Translations under genes and position numbers: made by a program
Shown: positions 27,314 to 38,800 of the stretch, in pieces
Position numbering within the stretch: the stretch's first letter is position 1
How the letters are laid out: each line of letters starts with the position of its first letter
Notes under the pieces: generated by a model
Seen by the model: the letters and a program-made list of their open reading frames with translations, nothing else
The model's database searches: none
Told to the model about the DNA's origin: nothing
Assembly: GCA_964498785.1 (NCBI GenBank)
Contig: CAZCJL010000008.1
Span: 1 to 64,000 of the forward strand
Length of the DNA: 64,000 nt
Direction: 5' to 3'
From: Mariaggregatimicrobium sp964498785
GTDB lineage: Bacteria > Zhuqueibacterota > Zhuqueibacteria > Thermofontimicrobiales > Thiofontviventaceae

Positions 27314-30300
27314 TTACTTAATGATGACAACACAGCCCCGGGTAATGGGATTACTATCACTTAACAATACATAAAAATAAATACCCGGCATCAACGCCTT
27401 GCCATGTCTGTCCCGTCCGTCCCAAACAAATCTCTTGCCTTGTTGATCCCCTTCATTGAATTCCCGTATCAATTTACCATGGATGTCTAATATTTTTAAT
27501 TTTGGTTTTTCAATCACAAATTGTTCAAAATTAAAATCTGCAAAGTCATTAAAACCGTCATTATTCGGCGTGAAGGGGTTGGATTTTACTTCCAGTTTCG
27601 CGCCATCGACATGAATGACTGTTTCCATGACATTATTATATTCAATTTCCTCCTTGATTTTTCCATCAGGCATTGGATCCGGATCTACTTTTACGACCAC
27701 CCGATGATCGCCTTCCTGCATGAGTTCTATACTCGTTTTAGCCTCGAATAGCTGTCCCACACGCAATCCGGGACATTCAATCTGGTAAAATGCATTTTCG
27801 CTATGCCCCAGGTAAAACTTAATCTCAAACGGTTGGTCACAATCAATGAAATCAATCCCAATCAGAGCCGTAATCGAGACACTTGATTCGACTTCAATAG
27901 CCTTCCCATTCGCCGAGTTCGTTAAGCTCAGCACATACAGATCAGATAATTTGCCCGGTGTTAATATTTCGTCGTTATATATTAATGTATCTATGTTACC
28001 AACATTGTCTTCTACGATAATTTTCAAGGATAGAGAATCGTTATAATTATAGTCGTTATCAGGTTTATATTCAAGGACAACAGTGTCACCCTGTACCGTG
28101 ATTCGTAGCGCGCCGGTGATGTCTTTTTGTACAGGATCTTTTCGAGTCCACAGGTATAGTTGCAGTGCTTCATTTTTCACTCCGGAAAAATCATCCGTAA
28201 GTTCTACAAAAAACGTATCGTCGAGTGCTTCCAATTGTTTCGGATAAATAGCAACCACTGTCGGAGCAGTTGTATCATACGGGACCGTAAAGTAGTAGTA
28301 AACAGAGCTATCCTGCTGCGAGCGATCCGTGGAATTTCCCATCTTATCGACTGCATAGATATCCACCCACACAGTATCATTATAATTAAACTGCTGTTCT
28401 TCACAAGTGACAAACACAGTGTCCATCAGGATTGTCGTTGTATAATTTAATGGCTGTTCAGGCAGCGCATTTATCTTTGTTTTCACCTGAATTGATTCCG
28501 GTTCAACGCCGGACATTGCATCCCATACCTTGAATTGGATGGATGTACTCAGCGATTCAGAAAAACCATAAATTTCAGGCTGATGATCGAAAACGATCGG
28601 AGGTGTAATATCCACTTCCTCACCGGTTTCAAACCAGTAACTGGTATTTGCAGGATTACCTGCAAAATCTTCTATGTAGAAATAAACATCAACTCGTGAT
28701 TCGAATGGATACGGAGTTAACGGAATATAGCGTACTGTATCATTATCGACAGTAAAATCTACTTCCGTATTTTCGATTTTAAGGACAGCCGTTGAAAAAT
28801 CAACACCGGAATTCTCATCTGTTGCCGTCAGAAAGACCGGCGTCATAGCATTGCAGCCAGTTTGATATGGCTTTGGCTCAATTACAAATATCTGCGGTGG
28901 AATGGTATCCACTTCATCGATTGTTGTAAACCAGTAGGTTGTATCAGCTTTTTTTGCAGCCAGATCTTCGATCCAAAAGTCCACATTCACTTTAGTGCCA
29001 GCTTCAAACGGAGTCGCTGGTTTATAGATGAGCGTATCACCTTTTACTTCCAGTTCCACTTCAACAGAATCGATCAGCATTGTCGCGGAAATTATGTTCA
29101 GACCACTTCCTGCGTCGCTGACCCTGATAGCGACAGAAGTATCTACTGCAACGCCTGTTGAAAATGGTACCGGCCACAGTACTTCAATGAGTGGAGGAAC
29201 CGCATCATGTTCTGTCGTAAATGCATAGGAAACGCCTGCCGGCAAATTCGCGTTATTTTTTACCCATAGTTTCACACGTACATTTTTGTTGTATTCAAAC
29301 AGGGAATCCGGTTTAAAACTCACTGTATCGTTACTGAATTTATGCAACACCAGATCACCATCAATCCACAATTTAATTGAATCCGAATTTATGTAAGTTT
29401 CCGGATCAACTGCTGTAAGAACGATATCCGTGCTAATCGAAACATCGGTTTCATTACTGTCAGGACGTACGATCTCGATTATCGGCGGAGTCAGATCAAC
29501 CGGAACTTGCCCTGTATTAAATCCATAGTCAACCCTTTCAGGATTTCCGGCAATATCATCTATCACGAATGATACATTTACACGACTTTTATAAGCAAAG
29601 GGCACATGGTGAGAGTAGGTAAAAACTGTATCATTCGTAATTGTAAATGCTACATCTTCTCCATTTACTGTCATCTTGGCTGTTGTCGTATCCAAACCGG
29701 ATTGACTATCGTTCGCCGAAAGGATGATCGGCGCCATAACAGAAACACCTGTTTGATCCCGCAATGGCTCAACGATTTTAATATCCGGAGGCGTATCATC
29801 GATTTCTGTCTTGAAATAATAGGTCGCGTCCGCCCAATTATTTTTAGTATCTGCAACTTTCACATTTACCGAAATCGAATCATTATAGGAAAACAGTTCC
29901 GTGGGGACATAATGAATCGAATCATTGCTGAACGTATGAGTTACCACAGTCCCATTTAGCGATAACTCAATTGAAGCCGGGTTTACACCGGACAGAGCAT
30001 CGTGAACGAGAATGAGAATATCCGTATCCAGGGGGACGTTTTCTGAGTATGCTTCCGGACGAACAACGATAATTTCCGGCTTCTCTGAATCAACAGGCTT
30101 TGATATTATGGTAAAGCTGTATGATTTAGTCTCTTCATTTCCGGCAAAATCCTTTACACTCACATTCACGTCAACAATGGATTCATGATCAAATGGTACG
30201 TTTGGTACATATACAAGTGTATCATTTTCATAAGTATAATTACCCTCGCCAGGTACTTCAAATGTGATAGTCGATGAATCAATCCCGGTCTCGAAATCCT

Positions 30301-32101
30301 GAAGAGCGACCACGATATTTGGCATCCGGGGAACGTCTATTTGATTTTCGACCGGGTAAACCGGTGTAATCAATGGCTTAATAGTATCTGCTTCGGTTGT
30401 AAAGCTGTATGTAGTATCCTCAGGATTCCCGGCGTAATCAGCAATGTAAAAATCTACTTTGACTGACTGGGCATAGCCAAATGGATTTTCAGGATAGTAG
30501 TATATTGTATCATTACTGACATTGAAATTAACCTGAGTATCATCGATATTCAGAATACCACTATCAAAATCAATTCCGGTGCCAATATCTGAAACGTGAA
30601 AAACAATGTCAGTCGTGCGGGGAACATTTACCGCATCTGGCAGTGGTCGAATAATGGTAATTATCGGGGAAACAACGTCGGGTTCTGTACGAAAACTATA
30701 ATTAAGCGAGTTCATCCTTCCGACATTGTTGGCAACTTCAATATATACATCATACCATTCATTATAATTCAACGTCTCGGGAAATTCAAATCGAATTGTT
30801 CCGTTATTATTCTCATAATCTGCTATTGTTTCATCATTTATCTTAAATACGAGTGACTGCCAGTCCACACCTGACTCATCGTCGATTACACTGAAAGCAA
30901 CGTCAGTGGAAATGCTGACCAGGGTATCTCCGGGTTCAGGGCGAATCGGAATTATCGTTGGAGGCGTCGGGTCTGTTTCTGTGAAAAACGAGTAGTTCGC
31001 GTTTGCCGGATTTTCATAGTTGTCTTCCACGTCCAAACTGACATTGATTTCCGATTCATACGGGAAAGGTACATCCGGTGTATATGTGAGCGTATCCTGG
31101 AAGAACGTTCCCTGAACAACATTATTATTAATTTGCAGTTGAATTGAATTTTGATTTATCCCTGACTCGTCTGTAATAAGTATTTTTACATCCGAGAGAA
31201 TTGACACATTTGTATCGCCGGGTTGTGGATATAGCGGCGTTATCGTCGGTTTTACGATATCCGTTATTTTGAACCAGTAAGATAGAGATGCCGGATTTCC
31301 ATCATAATCCTGTGCTGTGCATACTACATGGATTGAATCGTAAGATGGCCATTCGATCTCCGGGGAGTAAATGATCTGGCAATTATTCGGATCGCCGGTT
31401 ATTTCGGTATTCACTGGGAATTCATTTATTGTCAATACAACCGTACTGAAATCAATACCTCGTCCCTCATCCGTACCATTGATTACAATATCTGACGTCA
31501 CGGGCACATCGATTTCATCCGGTTGCGGAGTTTCAGCGACAAGCTCCGGCTTCATTGTATCACGAACGGTATAGAAGGTATAAGTTGTATCGTCATTATT
31601 ATAATACTTGGTCCGATCCATTGCCCAAATCGTTACTGTCACCGTATCCGACCAGTCGAACAATTGATCTGGTTGATATTTGTAACGGACTTTCAGAAAT
31701 TTTGGCGTCCAGTCAACGATTGTTGCTTTCTGCTGTTCAACCTGCCAATTTCGGGTATAAATAGAGATATGGACATTATTTGTATCCACACCCGATTTGG
31801 TATTTTCATCGATATAATCATCATTGACTCTGAATTTTAAAATCGCATCACGAGGAACGTCTGTTTTCAGATGCCATGGATCAATTTCAGTAAAATATGG
31901 AGGCACATGATCACATTCTGTTGAATCCGGTTCACCTCCGCCAGGCTTTTCAGCACTCGTCGTTGTGTTAAGCTGACCATCAGCTTTTTCTTGAGGTAAA
32001 TCTTGCGGAGCAGCATCACTGTTACCAGCAAGCCCTAATATCCCAAATATTACCACTGATACCACCATTACCAGTGTTAATTTTGAAGATTTATTTACCA
32101 T
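27314..32101 (-). CDS. Giant Ig-repeat adhesin with gliding-motility-type (T9SS type B-like) C-terminus, cassette A
   Basis: This 1595-residue exported protein has a signal peptide (about 9-30). Thirteen Ig-like repeats of about 100 residues follow, each starting with a D-x-x-P-P-x-I-type strand and containing a D-x-x-S-G-(V/I)-(D/N) turn. A CARDB-like domain comes next. The last 90 or so residues contain NPFTPNNDGFNDFADFNFEQF, FVWDGRDRHGKALMPGIYFY and a final RGCVVIIK strand, which match the gliding-motility-associated or type B sorting domain. That tail in Bacteroidota directs T9SS export and SprF-dependent surface retention. GGGAGAATAAAATG gives a clear start. It is the first gene of cassette A, followed after 16 bp by the SprF-like barrel. 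The ligand is unknown. Confidence 0.82.
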   Translation of the reverse strand: MVNKSSKLTLVMVVSVVIFGILGLAGNSDAAPQDLPQEKADGQLNTTTSAEKPGGGEPDSTECDHVPPYFTEIDPWHLKTDVPRDAILKFRVNDDYIDENTKSGVDTNNVHISIYTRNWQVEQQKATIVDWTPKFLKVRYKYQPDQLFDWSDTVTVTIWAMDRTKYYNNDDTTYTFYTVRDTMKPELVAETPQPDEIDVPVTSDIVINGTDEGRGIDFSTVVLTINEFPVNTEITGDPNNCQIIYSPEIEWPSYDSIHVVCTAQDYDGNPASLSYWFKITDIVKPTITPLYPQPGDTNVSILSDVKILITDESGINQNSIQLQINNNVVQGTFFQDTLTYTPDVPFPYESEINVSLDVEDNYENPANANYSFFTETDPTPPTIIPIRPEPGDTLVSISTDVAFSVIDDESGVDWQSLVFKINDETIADYENNNGTIRFEFPETLNYNEWYDVYIEVANNVGRMNSLNYSFRTEPDVVSPIITIIRPLPDAVNVPRTTDIVFHVSDIGTGIDFDSGILNIDDTQVNFNVSNDTIYYYPENPFGYAQSVKVDFYIADYAGNPEDTTYSFTTEADTIKPLITPVYPVENQIDVPRMPNIVVALQDFETGIDSSTITFEVPGEGNYTYENDTLVYVPNVPFDHESIVDVNVSVKDFAGNEETKSYSFTIISKPVDSEKPEIIVVRPEAYSENVPLDTDILILVHDALSGVNPASIELSLNGTVVTHTFSNDSIHYVPTELFSYNDSISVNVKVADTKNNWADATYYFKTEIDDTPPDIKIVEPLRDQTGVSVMAPIILSANDSQSGLDTTTAKMTVNGEDVAFTITNDTVFTYSHHVPFAYKSRVNVSFVIDDIAGNPERVDYGFNTGQVPVDLTPPIIEIVRPDSNETDVSISTDIVLTAVDPETYINSDSIKLWIDGDLVLHKFSNDTVSFKPDSLFEYNKNVRVKLWVKNNANLPAGVSYAFTTEHDAVPPLIEVLWPVPFSTGVAVDTSVAIRVSDAGSGLNIISATMLIDSVEVELEVKGDTLIYKPATPFEAGTKVNVDFWIEDLAAKKADTTYWFTTIDEVDTIPPQIFVIEPKPYQTGCNAMTPVFLTATDENSGVDFSTAVLKIENTEVDFTVDNDTVRYIPLTPYPFESRVDVYFYIEDFAGNPANTSYWFETGEEVDITPPIVFDHQPEIYGFSESLSTSIQFKVWDAMSGVEPESIQVKTKINALPEQPLNYTTTILMDTVFVTCEEQQFNYNDTVWVDIYAVDKMGNSTDRSQQDSSVYYYFTVPYDTTAPTVVAIYPKQLEALDDTFFVELTDDFSGVKNEALQLYLWTRKDPVQKDITGALRITVQGDTVVLEYKPDNDYNYNDSLSLKIIVEDNVGNIDTLIYNDEILTPGKLSDLYVLSLTNSANGKAIEVESSVSITALIGIDFIDCDQPFEIKFYLGHSENAFYQIECPGLRVGQLFEAKTSIELMQEGDHRVVVKVDPDPMPDGKIKEEIEYNNVMETVIHVDGAKLEVKSNPFTPNNDGFNDFADFNFEQFVIEKPKLKILDIHGKLIREFNEGDQQGKRFVWDGRDRHGKALMPGIYFYVLLSDSNPITRGCVVIIK

Positions 32102-32932
32102 TTTATTCTCCCAATTATTTAATTTTGTTAGTAAGTTTTAATTTAATAAAAATACCAACCGATAAAAAAAATCTTCCCCCAAAAAAATTTCCTGGTAAAC
32201 TTTGCTGCATTATTTTATGACTCGCTGATTGCATAAGTTTACTTTATAACATACAAAACTCATACCAACATCAAACACCCTTCACCATAAATTATAATTA
32301 GATTAAATACAATAACTTATAATTTTCCACAAAGTCAGAAATATATTTCACATTATATTAAAAAATGTAAATTTTACACACCTTAAAAACTATTAATATT
32401 TATTAACTGCTTAATAAACTAATATTATTTAACTTATTCATTAGTAATATTTACCTTTGATATTTTTGTTAGTATTTCTTTATGGGAATTTTTACATACA
32501 ATTGTATAAATTCGTTTTTTAAAAGACCACTAAAAAATTTACCGATGTAAAAAATCCCTCAGAGAAAAAAAACAAAACCTGTTTTGGGGTGTAGGAAATC
32601 AAAAATCTTATTAAATCACAATGTTATTATTTATTAATCAGGCTTTGTGACTTCTTTTTGTGTATTATGTTTAAGAAATCACTTTTGATACAGCCCCGAA
32701 TTAAAATAAAAACATTCCCCATTAAAAAAATATAATCATCGTTGCAGTTCGTGGCAGGTTCGGTCTGGCGTATTTCTAAGACGTAAGCTTATAAAATTAT
32801 TCTGTTTTGAAACATTCCGAATGTTTCAGGTGTCAAACGTAGTAGATATTATATAAAGGAAATATAAGAAATTTATTATAAAAAATCAAATACTTATTTA
32901 CATAATTTCCGATAATGAGCAAATTTTAATAA
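32102..32932. other. Intergenic region of 830 bp, AT-rich, one hairpin
   Basis: I find no gene. It should contain the start of the cassette A transcript and the end of the 32933-39136 transcript. The only clear structure is a perfect 9-bp hairpin, TGAAACATT/AATGTTTCA at 32808-32828 (loop CCG), about 105 bp beyond the stop of the barrel gene. It lacks a following T-run on either strand, so it is not a standard terminator. The rest, especially 32140-32700, is A/T-rich with no element I can name. Confidence 0.6.
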
Positions 32933-35830
32933 TTATTCGATATATTCTATTTCGTTAAATAAAATAATATCTACACGTCTATTGATATTACGAATATAGG
33001 CGTCGTTTGTCGAATAATAAATTTTGCTTAATGTGCACGGGCAATAATATTTTAAAGGCTCGTTAAAACCGCCTGGATGCCCGGCATATTTTCGTTCAAG
33101 TTGCTCTTTTGTAATATTTGGCTCCACTCTGTCAGCTATCTGCTGCCAGGTTTGAATCTTATTATCAAGTTCATTATATTTTGATTTTAGAATTCCCAGG
33201 AATTTAGTTCTTATTAATTTAGCGCGATTGAATGCCAGCTCAAGATTGTGCTTGTATAATCCGATTTCACAAGAATAGCCATTAAATTTTATTCTCATTT
33301 CCGGTGAATTTATCAGTTCTTCAGCAATATCCTGCAAGCGAATATCATTGAATGTAAACAATTCCTGCGCTGAATCGAATTTATTAAGATGCACCTGCAA
33401 CTCCTGATTCTGAATATTATCGCACTTCACATAAAATTTCTGTTGATTTGTTAAAAATGTTCGGCCCAGCTTATCTTCGATTTTCATAATAAACGCGTAG
33501 CTTCTATTTAATGGCACTAATCTTTTTTCATAATTCAATCCGGCCCAGACAAATCTATCGCTTAAATTAATGCCATTTTGAGAATCCTTATTTAAATTGA
33601 AAGGCGTGCGATTCACAATTTGTCCGGTTCTGACCTCCTTAATAAGCAGTTGCCATGAAATGATATCGATATACGCGTCTAATTCCGAATTAATTTCAAT
33701 TCCATCTGATATGAGCGGATTTTGGGCCATCACCTGTGGTCCGAATAAAGCAAATTCATCTGCCCTGTTATTCCCAACAACTGAAATTTCAACTCGCCTG
33801 TTTTCCTCGCCGGCTTTTCTATCAGTTGAATTCTCAATGCGAAGTTTTTTCACATTATAGTCTTTTTTTAGTAGTACTTGACTCGCAGGCACTTTTAAAG
33901 TATCAACTAAAATTGATTTTACCGTTTTCATTCGTCGCATTGCCAGTGAGTTAGTACTGTTTTCGCCCAGCGGATCGACATAGCCAGTGAGTTCGATTTT
34001 CAGGGTTTCACGTTTCTTCAGTCTATCTGCAATAATTTTAAGCGCAGGCAACGGATATAACCAGCTTTCTTTATAAAAATCTTTTTCAACAATTGCTGAT
34101 TCTTTATCAAAGAAAACAATCGGGATAATTGGCACTTCACAATAGGTATAAATAACCTTTTTCGTATCAAGTGTATCGGTATTTGCGTAGATTCTGCCAC
34201 GCGGGATCGTGATAGCAGAAATCATTTTATCATTATTATTTTTATCTAATTCCATCACTACACTATCGGGATCTACGACTGCTGCAAAAAAGTGCTTCCC
34301 AATTTCATCGGTTCGCCAATCGAAAATTTTTGTAATGGTTGAGCGAGCATTAATGGAATCCACTTTAAATTGTTCTGCTAATATTTTCGTCTGTTCACAA
34401 TCAAATGAATCACTCAGCGTAATTCTGAATTTATAAGCCGGGCAGGAACTTGTATTTGCGACCACTATTTTAATTTGCCCCTGATAGTTGTCTCCAAAAT
34501 TCGGCAATGTATCGCTGTGTAAGAATGCAAGTTCCTGAATCTTCAAATCCGGTGCAGACTTTATAAAGGATCGCATTTCTCCGGCAGAAGTCGTATGCCC
34601 ATTTCGATCAATAGCAACGACGGTCCAGTAATACGCGCCTGGCAGAATTTCCGGAAGTTGGATTCGCGTTTCTTCTGTCAACAGGTCATATTCAACATCA
34701 CCTTTCATATTCGCCGATTTGCAAATATCATCGACGACAGCTTGCAGGTTGTCTTTATTTTTGTCAATCAGCACCCGATATGAAACGATGTCACACACAT
34801 CCGGATCCGGGGAATTTTCCCAGTACAGAAAATTGGTATGTTCCGTGCAAAATATATGATGATTCGTGGGTAAAAGCAAGCGGAATGATTCCGGACTCAC
34901 GGATTTCATGCTGATAGCGCCTGCCATATCATAGCCCAGAGCTTCTCCGAAATCAGATTGATTATAATCTGCCTGTAATCCGGCATTAAAGGCATCTATA
35001 CGAACACTGACGCCAAATGACAAATCTCCCAAATCATCTTCATTAAATGCATACCCACTACGAACCGCGATTAAGTTCTTAAACCAGTACTCAGCGCCGA
35101 ATATAAATTTAAAATTTCCATACTTATATTTTGCGATATCCGAAGCAAGCAGCAGGTTATGATAATCACATTTAATGAACTGATAACTGAGCCCCAACCG
35201 ATAGCCCAATGGTAACGGACTGGATTCATCCTTAAATTTTGTTTGAATTCCAATGTTTTGAATTGTGGCGCCAATCGCAAAGGGTCGGTCATGCAATTTC
35301 ATTCGGTACATGACGCCAACATCAGAAGCGATTGTCCAGGCGCTATAATCTGCCAGTGTACTGTGACCGAATTTGGCGTTTAATCCCACGGATACTTTGT
35401 CATAAAGCCAATCCAATCTTTGTCCGAACGAAGCCACACCTAAAAAGTTGCCCGCACTGACTTTGCCGGCGGTTCCTTCTGTTGCATCCCAGTCCGGCAT
35501 GCCATGATGGAAGATGCCAATACCTGCTGTTGTTTTGCGGCTTCCCCACATTCGAAATTGTTTGACGCCTGTGAGTGTACCATAATACATGTCAGCGAAA
35601 TATTTATTATACATTGCAGAAACTTCCCAATTCCTCACATTGCCTAAACCAGCGGGGTTCCAGTAAATCGTGTACAAATCATCTCCAACACCGGTGAATG
35701 CGCCGCCCATTCCCATTTGTCTCGGACCGATTCCAATTTTCAAAAAATTCGCCCCAGTTCCGTATTGAGCCGAGATATGCATCGGCAGAAAAAGAGTTGC
35801 TATGATAAAAACAAAAATTGTCTTACGCAT
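32933..35830 (-). CDS. PorV-like barrel with CARDB and two OmpA-like domains
   Basis: This 965-residue exported outer-membrane protein has a signal of about 1-21. A PorV/PorQ-type barrel covers about 22-310; its start reads GANFLKIGIGPRQMGMGGAF and then IYWNPAGLGN, a hallmark of that family. A fibronectin-like domain (about 330-425) and a CARDB-like domain (about 427-540) follow. A clear OmpA-like domain (about 567-684, ending GEENRRVEIS) is followed by a further beta domain and a second OmpA-like domain near the C-terminus (ending NRRVDIILF). OmpA domains bind peptidoglycan, so the protein could tie an outer-membrane platform to the wall. GGAGGAAAAAAATG supports the ATG at 35830. It lies 18 bp after the VWA surface protein gene. 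Confidence 0.78.
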   Translation of the reverse strand: MRKTIFVFIIATLFLPMHISAQYGTGANFLKIGIGPRQMGMGGAFTGVGDDLYTIYWNPAGLGNVRNWEVSAMYNKYFADMYYGTLTGVKQFRMWGSRKTTAGIGIFHHGMPDWDATEGTAGKVSAGNFLGVASFGQRLDWLYDKVSVGLNAKFGHSTLADYSAWTIASDVGVMYRMKLHDRPFAIGATIQNIGIQTKFKDESSPLPLGYRLGLSYQFIKCDYHNLLLASDIAKYKYGNFKFIFGAEYWFKNLIAVRSGYAFNEDDLGDLSFGVSVRIDAFNAGLQADYNQSDFGEALGYDMAGAISMKSVSPESFRLLLPTNHHIFCTEHTNFLYWENSPDPDVCDIVSYRVLIDKNKDNLQAVVDDICKSANMKGDVEYDLLTEETRIQLPEILPGAYYWTVVAIDRNGHTTSAGEMRSFIKSAPDLKIQELAFLHSDTLPNFGDNYQGQIKIVVANTSSCPAYKFRITLSDSFDCEQTKILAEQFKVDSINARSTITKIFDWRTDEIGKHFFAAVVDPDSVVMELDKNNNDKMISAITIPRGRIYANTDTLDTKKVIYTYCEVPIIPIVFFDKESAIVEKDFYKESWLYPLPALKIIADRLKKRETLKIELTGYVDPLGENSTNSLAMRRMKTVKSILVDTLKVPASQVLLKKDYNVKKLRIENSTDRKAGEENRRVEISVVGNNRADEFALFGPQVMAQNPLISDGIEINSELDAYIDIISWQLLIKEVRTGQIVNRTPFNLNKDSQNGINLSDRFVWAGLNYEKRLVPLNRSYAFIMKIEDKLGRTFLTNQQKFYVKCDNIQNQELQVHLNKFDSAQELFTFNDIRLQDIAEELINSPEMRIKFNGYSCEIGLYKHNLELAFNRAKLIRTKFLGILKSKYNELDNKIQTWQQIADRVEPNITKEQLERKYAGHPGGFNEPLKYYCPCTLSKIYYSTNDAYIRNINRRVDIILFNEIEYIE

Positions 35831-35848
35831 TTTTTTCCTCCACAAAGT

Positions 35849-38800
35849 TTATCGGACTACGATCACCTTTTGCCATGTTGTTCGCCCACCAGCCTCCATC
35901 GTGACAATATACACACCACTACCAACGAGGCGGCCATTTTTATCTTTACAGTCCCATCCTCCATCGACTTCAGAAAATCCAATCGGATATTGTCTGTTTT
36001 CAACAAGCGTCCGAACATGTTCCCCTGCAACATTGTAAACATTAAGATCCACAGGGCTATCTTTCGTAAGTTCAATTGATACCAACACATCATTCCCCAA
36101 ATCGACCACGTTTCTGTTTAAAATGAGCTTGTTTTCTGCAACCAGATAAAATTCGGCAAGGCTTGCTCCCTGGTTACCCAATTCATCAGTATAGGATAAC
36201 CGGGCAACCCACTTTTCTTCATCTGTTTCAGTTACTTTTCCAGTCGGGGAGAAGAATGGTTCAATTGAGATCGTATCCGGTAAAGTCGGAAATTGCGGCA
36301 TATTTGTTATTTGTTCTGTAAAATTCTGCTCCACATCGAGTGCATCATACACAATGATTGAGAAATCTGAAACATTCATTGGCAATTGCACCCAAAATTT
36401 TATATTATACGCGCAAGAATCTCGTTCGCTATCACACGCAAATAAAAATCTTTCAGCCTTTTTCGTTGACGGATATTCTGCGACATCAGCCTGAGAGACC
36501 CGAATATCCGCAGCGACATCCTGAATTATCCAGACTGTATCATTTGCTGCTGTACTCACATCGGCTGTATACGCTGCTGCAGAGTCGATGACTGAAAGCC
36601 AGGAATAGGGCAATTCACTGTCCACTGTTGCCGGAAGGGTTAATACGCGTCGTTCTCCCATGTTTAGGCTCTGATTTTGCCAGACGCTCCGGTCATCGCC
36701 AGTTGATTGTTCTGTTATCGTTACATATTGTGAATTCAGATTTTCGATTGTGATATTATTCAGACGATCATTTCCGGTATTTAATATAGAAAGAACATAG
36801 TCGTAGGTTTCTTCCGGATTTGTCGTTTTCCAGTGTTTCTCGACAGCCAGTCCGGACGGAAAAGAAGCCACCTCGAGCCATAAATCATTGTTATCCACCG
36901 GCGCCAAATAGCGTCCGAGCGTATCAGTTCCAACCGGGAACGGATCTTTCGGATAATTGATCGTCACATCAAAATTCCGAATTGTGCCTTCCATTGTTCG
37001 ATTTGGTGATTTATAAGCGACGAGATAATAATTTGTCAACAACTCAAAAAGTTTTTCAAAAAATTCCGTTTCCGCAGAAGACAATTCCTGGTAGTAGCCT
37101 CCGCATGTCTCGGCCAGAATTTTCAATTCCGTTTGATCTGCTGTGCCGTAATTCAACAAAATGATCGGAACAGCCATCTTCATTGAATAATCCATCACTT
37201 GTGTACGGGTAAGAAAACTGGTATTGTTTCCATCCGTGAGAACAATCACTGCACGTCTTCCGGGTCGTTGCGCACTTTCAGCAATGCCGCGATAAATTGC
37301 ATCCATTAGCACTGCCGGCGATGTACTGTTTGATTCGCGAAGTGCTGAGCACGCATCTTCAAAATTGCCAGTTAATTCCAGCACGTTTTCAACATGGTTT
37401 GAGTAGGAAACCACCGCGACCTGATCTTTCGCTTCATTAAATTTCTCCACCATGGAACACAGCGAATCTTTTATCGCTGAAATGACTCCCGCACTGCTCG
37501 TCGGCACGACAAAAGTCGCAGTGACCGGCCATTGGTCTTGCTCTGCGATTTGAGTTACGAACGGAGCGACACCCGTGGTGTAAACAGATGGATATGGTTC
37601 AGCTGCTCCTTCAGGAAATTCATATATCGGATACCAGACAGACCTGACGGATTCACCGGCATCTGTCTGTTGATCACCGCTCACCCATCCGGTGCGACTG
37701 GCAATCCCCCGAACCGGGTGAAAATTTTGATCCATCACAGCTACATACGCAAACAAGCTGTCAGGATAGAACGGGCTCATGTCATAGATCGGATCGCTAT
37801 TCTCGAAATAGGTAATGACGTTGGTTCGGACATCGAGTTCCGTGATGCGCACACTCACCATCATCGTATCCAGGTTATTCATTTCATCGATTTCCAGAAT
37901 GTCATTTTGATGATCAGCAAATAATATAATGCGATGGAGACCTTCGGGAGGATTCTCCCAAACAACGGATACGGGTTCAATATCTCCTTCTGCAACGCTA
38001 AGTGTATCAAAAATGAAATCTTCACCTATCTGGTTCTGCTTACTCGTATCTTCCAGGAAAAAGCCCACTCGGAACGGATCTCCAATTGCTGAAATACCAA
38101 TATTTTGTATCACTCCTTCTAATGTTAGCGGGTATCCCGGTGAATAATCATCAAGTTTTGGAGTAATGGTCGCTTCAATATCTGCTGCTGTCACAAGAAA
38201 TGAGATTGAGGCTGAACTCCTATAGATGCCTGCTTCCGCGTGTGCAGTATTTAGAATTCTGCTCTCAGCAGGATTAGATGTCACCTGAAAACCTGGATTT
38301 ACCATAAACGGAATTGAATAAAGAACGCTATCTCCCGGATTTAACATATCAATATTCCAGGAACATATATTATTGTCGATTGAATACTCATCCGGGATAA
38401 TACCGGCGAGATCAACAATTATGTGCTGCGACAGTTCGTCATAAACAAGGACGCTGTCAATCCCGCGTTGGCCGTTATTGCAAACCTTTAAATAATATAC
38501 ACCCTGGCTTCCTGGCTTATACCCCCCAGATGGATCAACATATTTACTGATCGTAAGTTGTGGTGTCAGAATCAGTGTAACCTCAGCACTGTTTGAATTT
38601 GAAAACCCCGGACATACCAACGCCATAACGCCGGTGAGTGCTCTACTTTCATTTAACGAATCAGCGTCTACAGAAAAAACAATTCTTTGAGAGTCAGGGG
38701 ATGATAATTCCGCCATTGTCCATTTCACAGTCGCAATATTACCTTCATCTGCATAAGTTGTCGTATCATAGACAATTCCTTGCGATACCCCAATTTGTTG

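Noticed and set aside
27314..32101. CRISPR-like or tandem DNA repeats
   Set aside because: The periodicity exists only at protein level (Ig repeats of about 100 residues); DNA copies are too diverged and there are no regular spacers.
32808..32828. Hairpin as terminator of the PorV-like gene
   Set aside because: The stem is perfect, but neither strand has a T-run after it.
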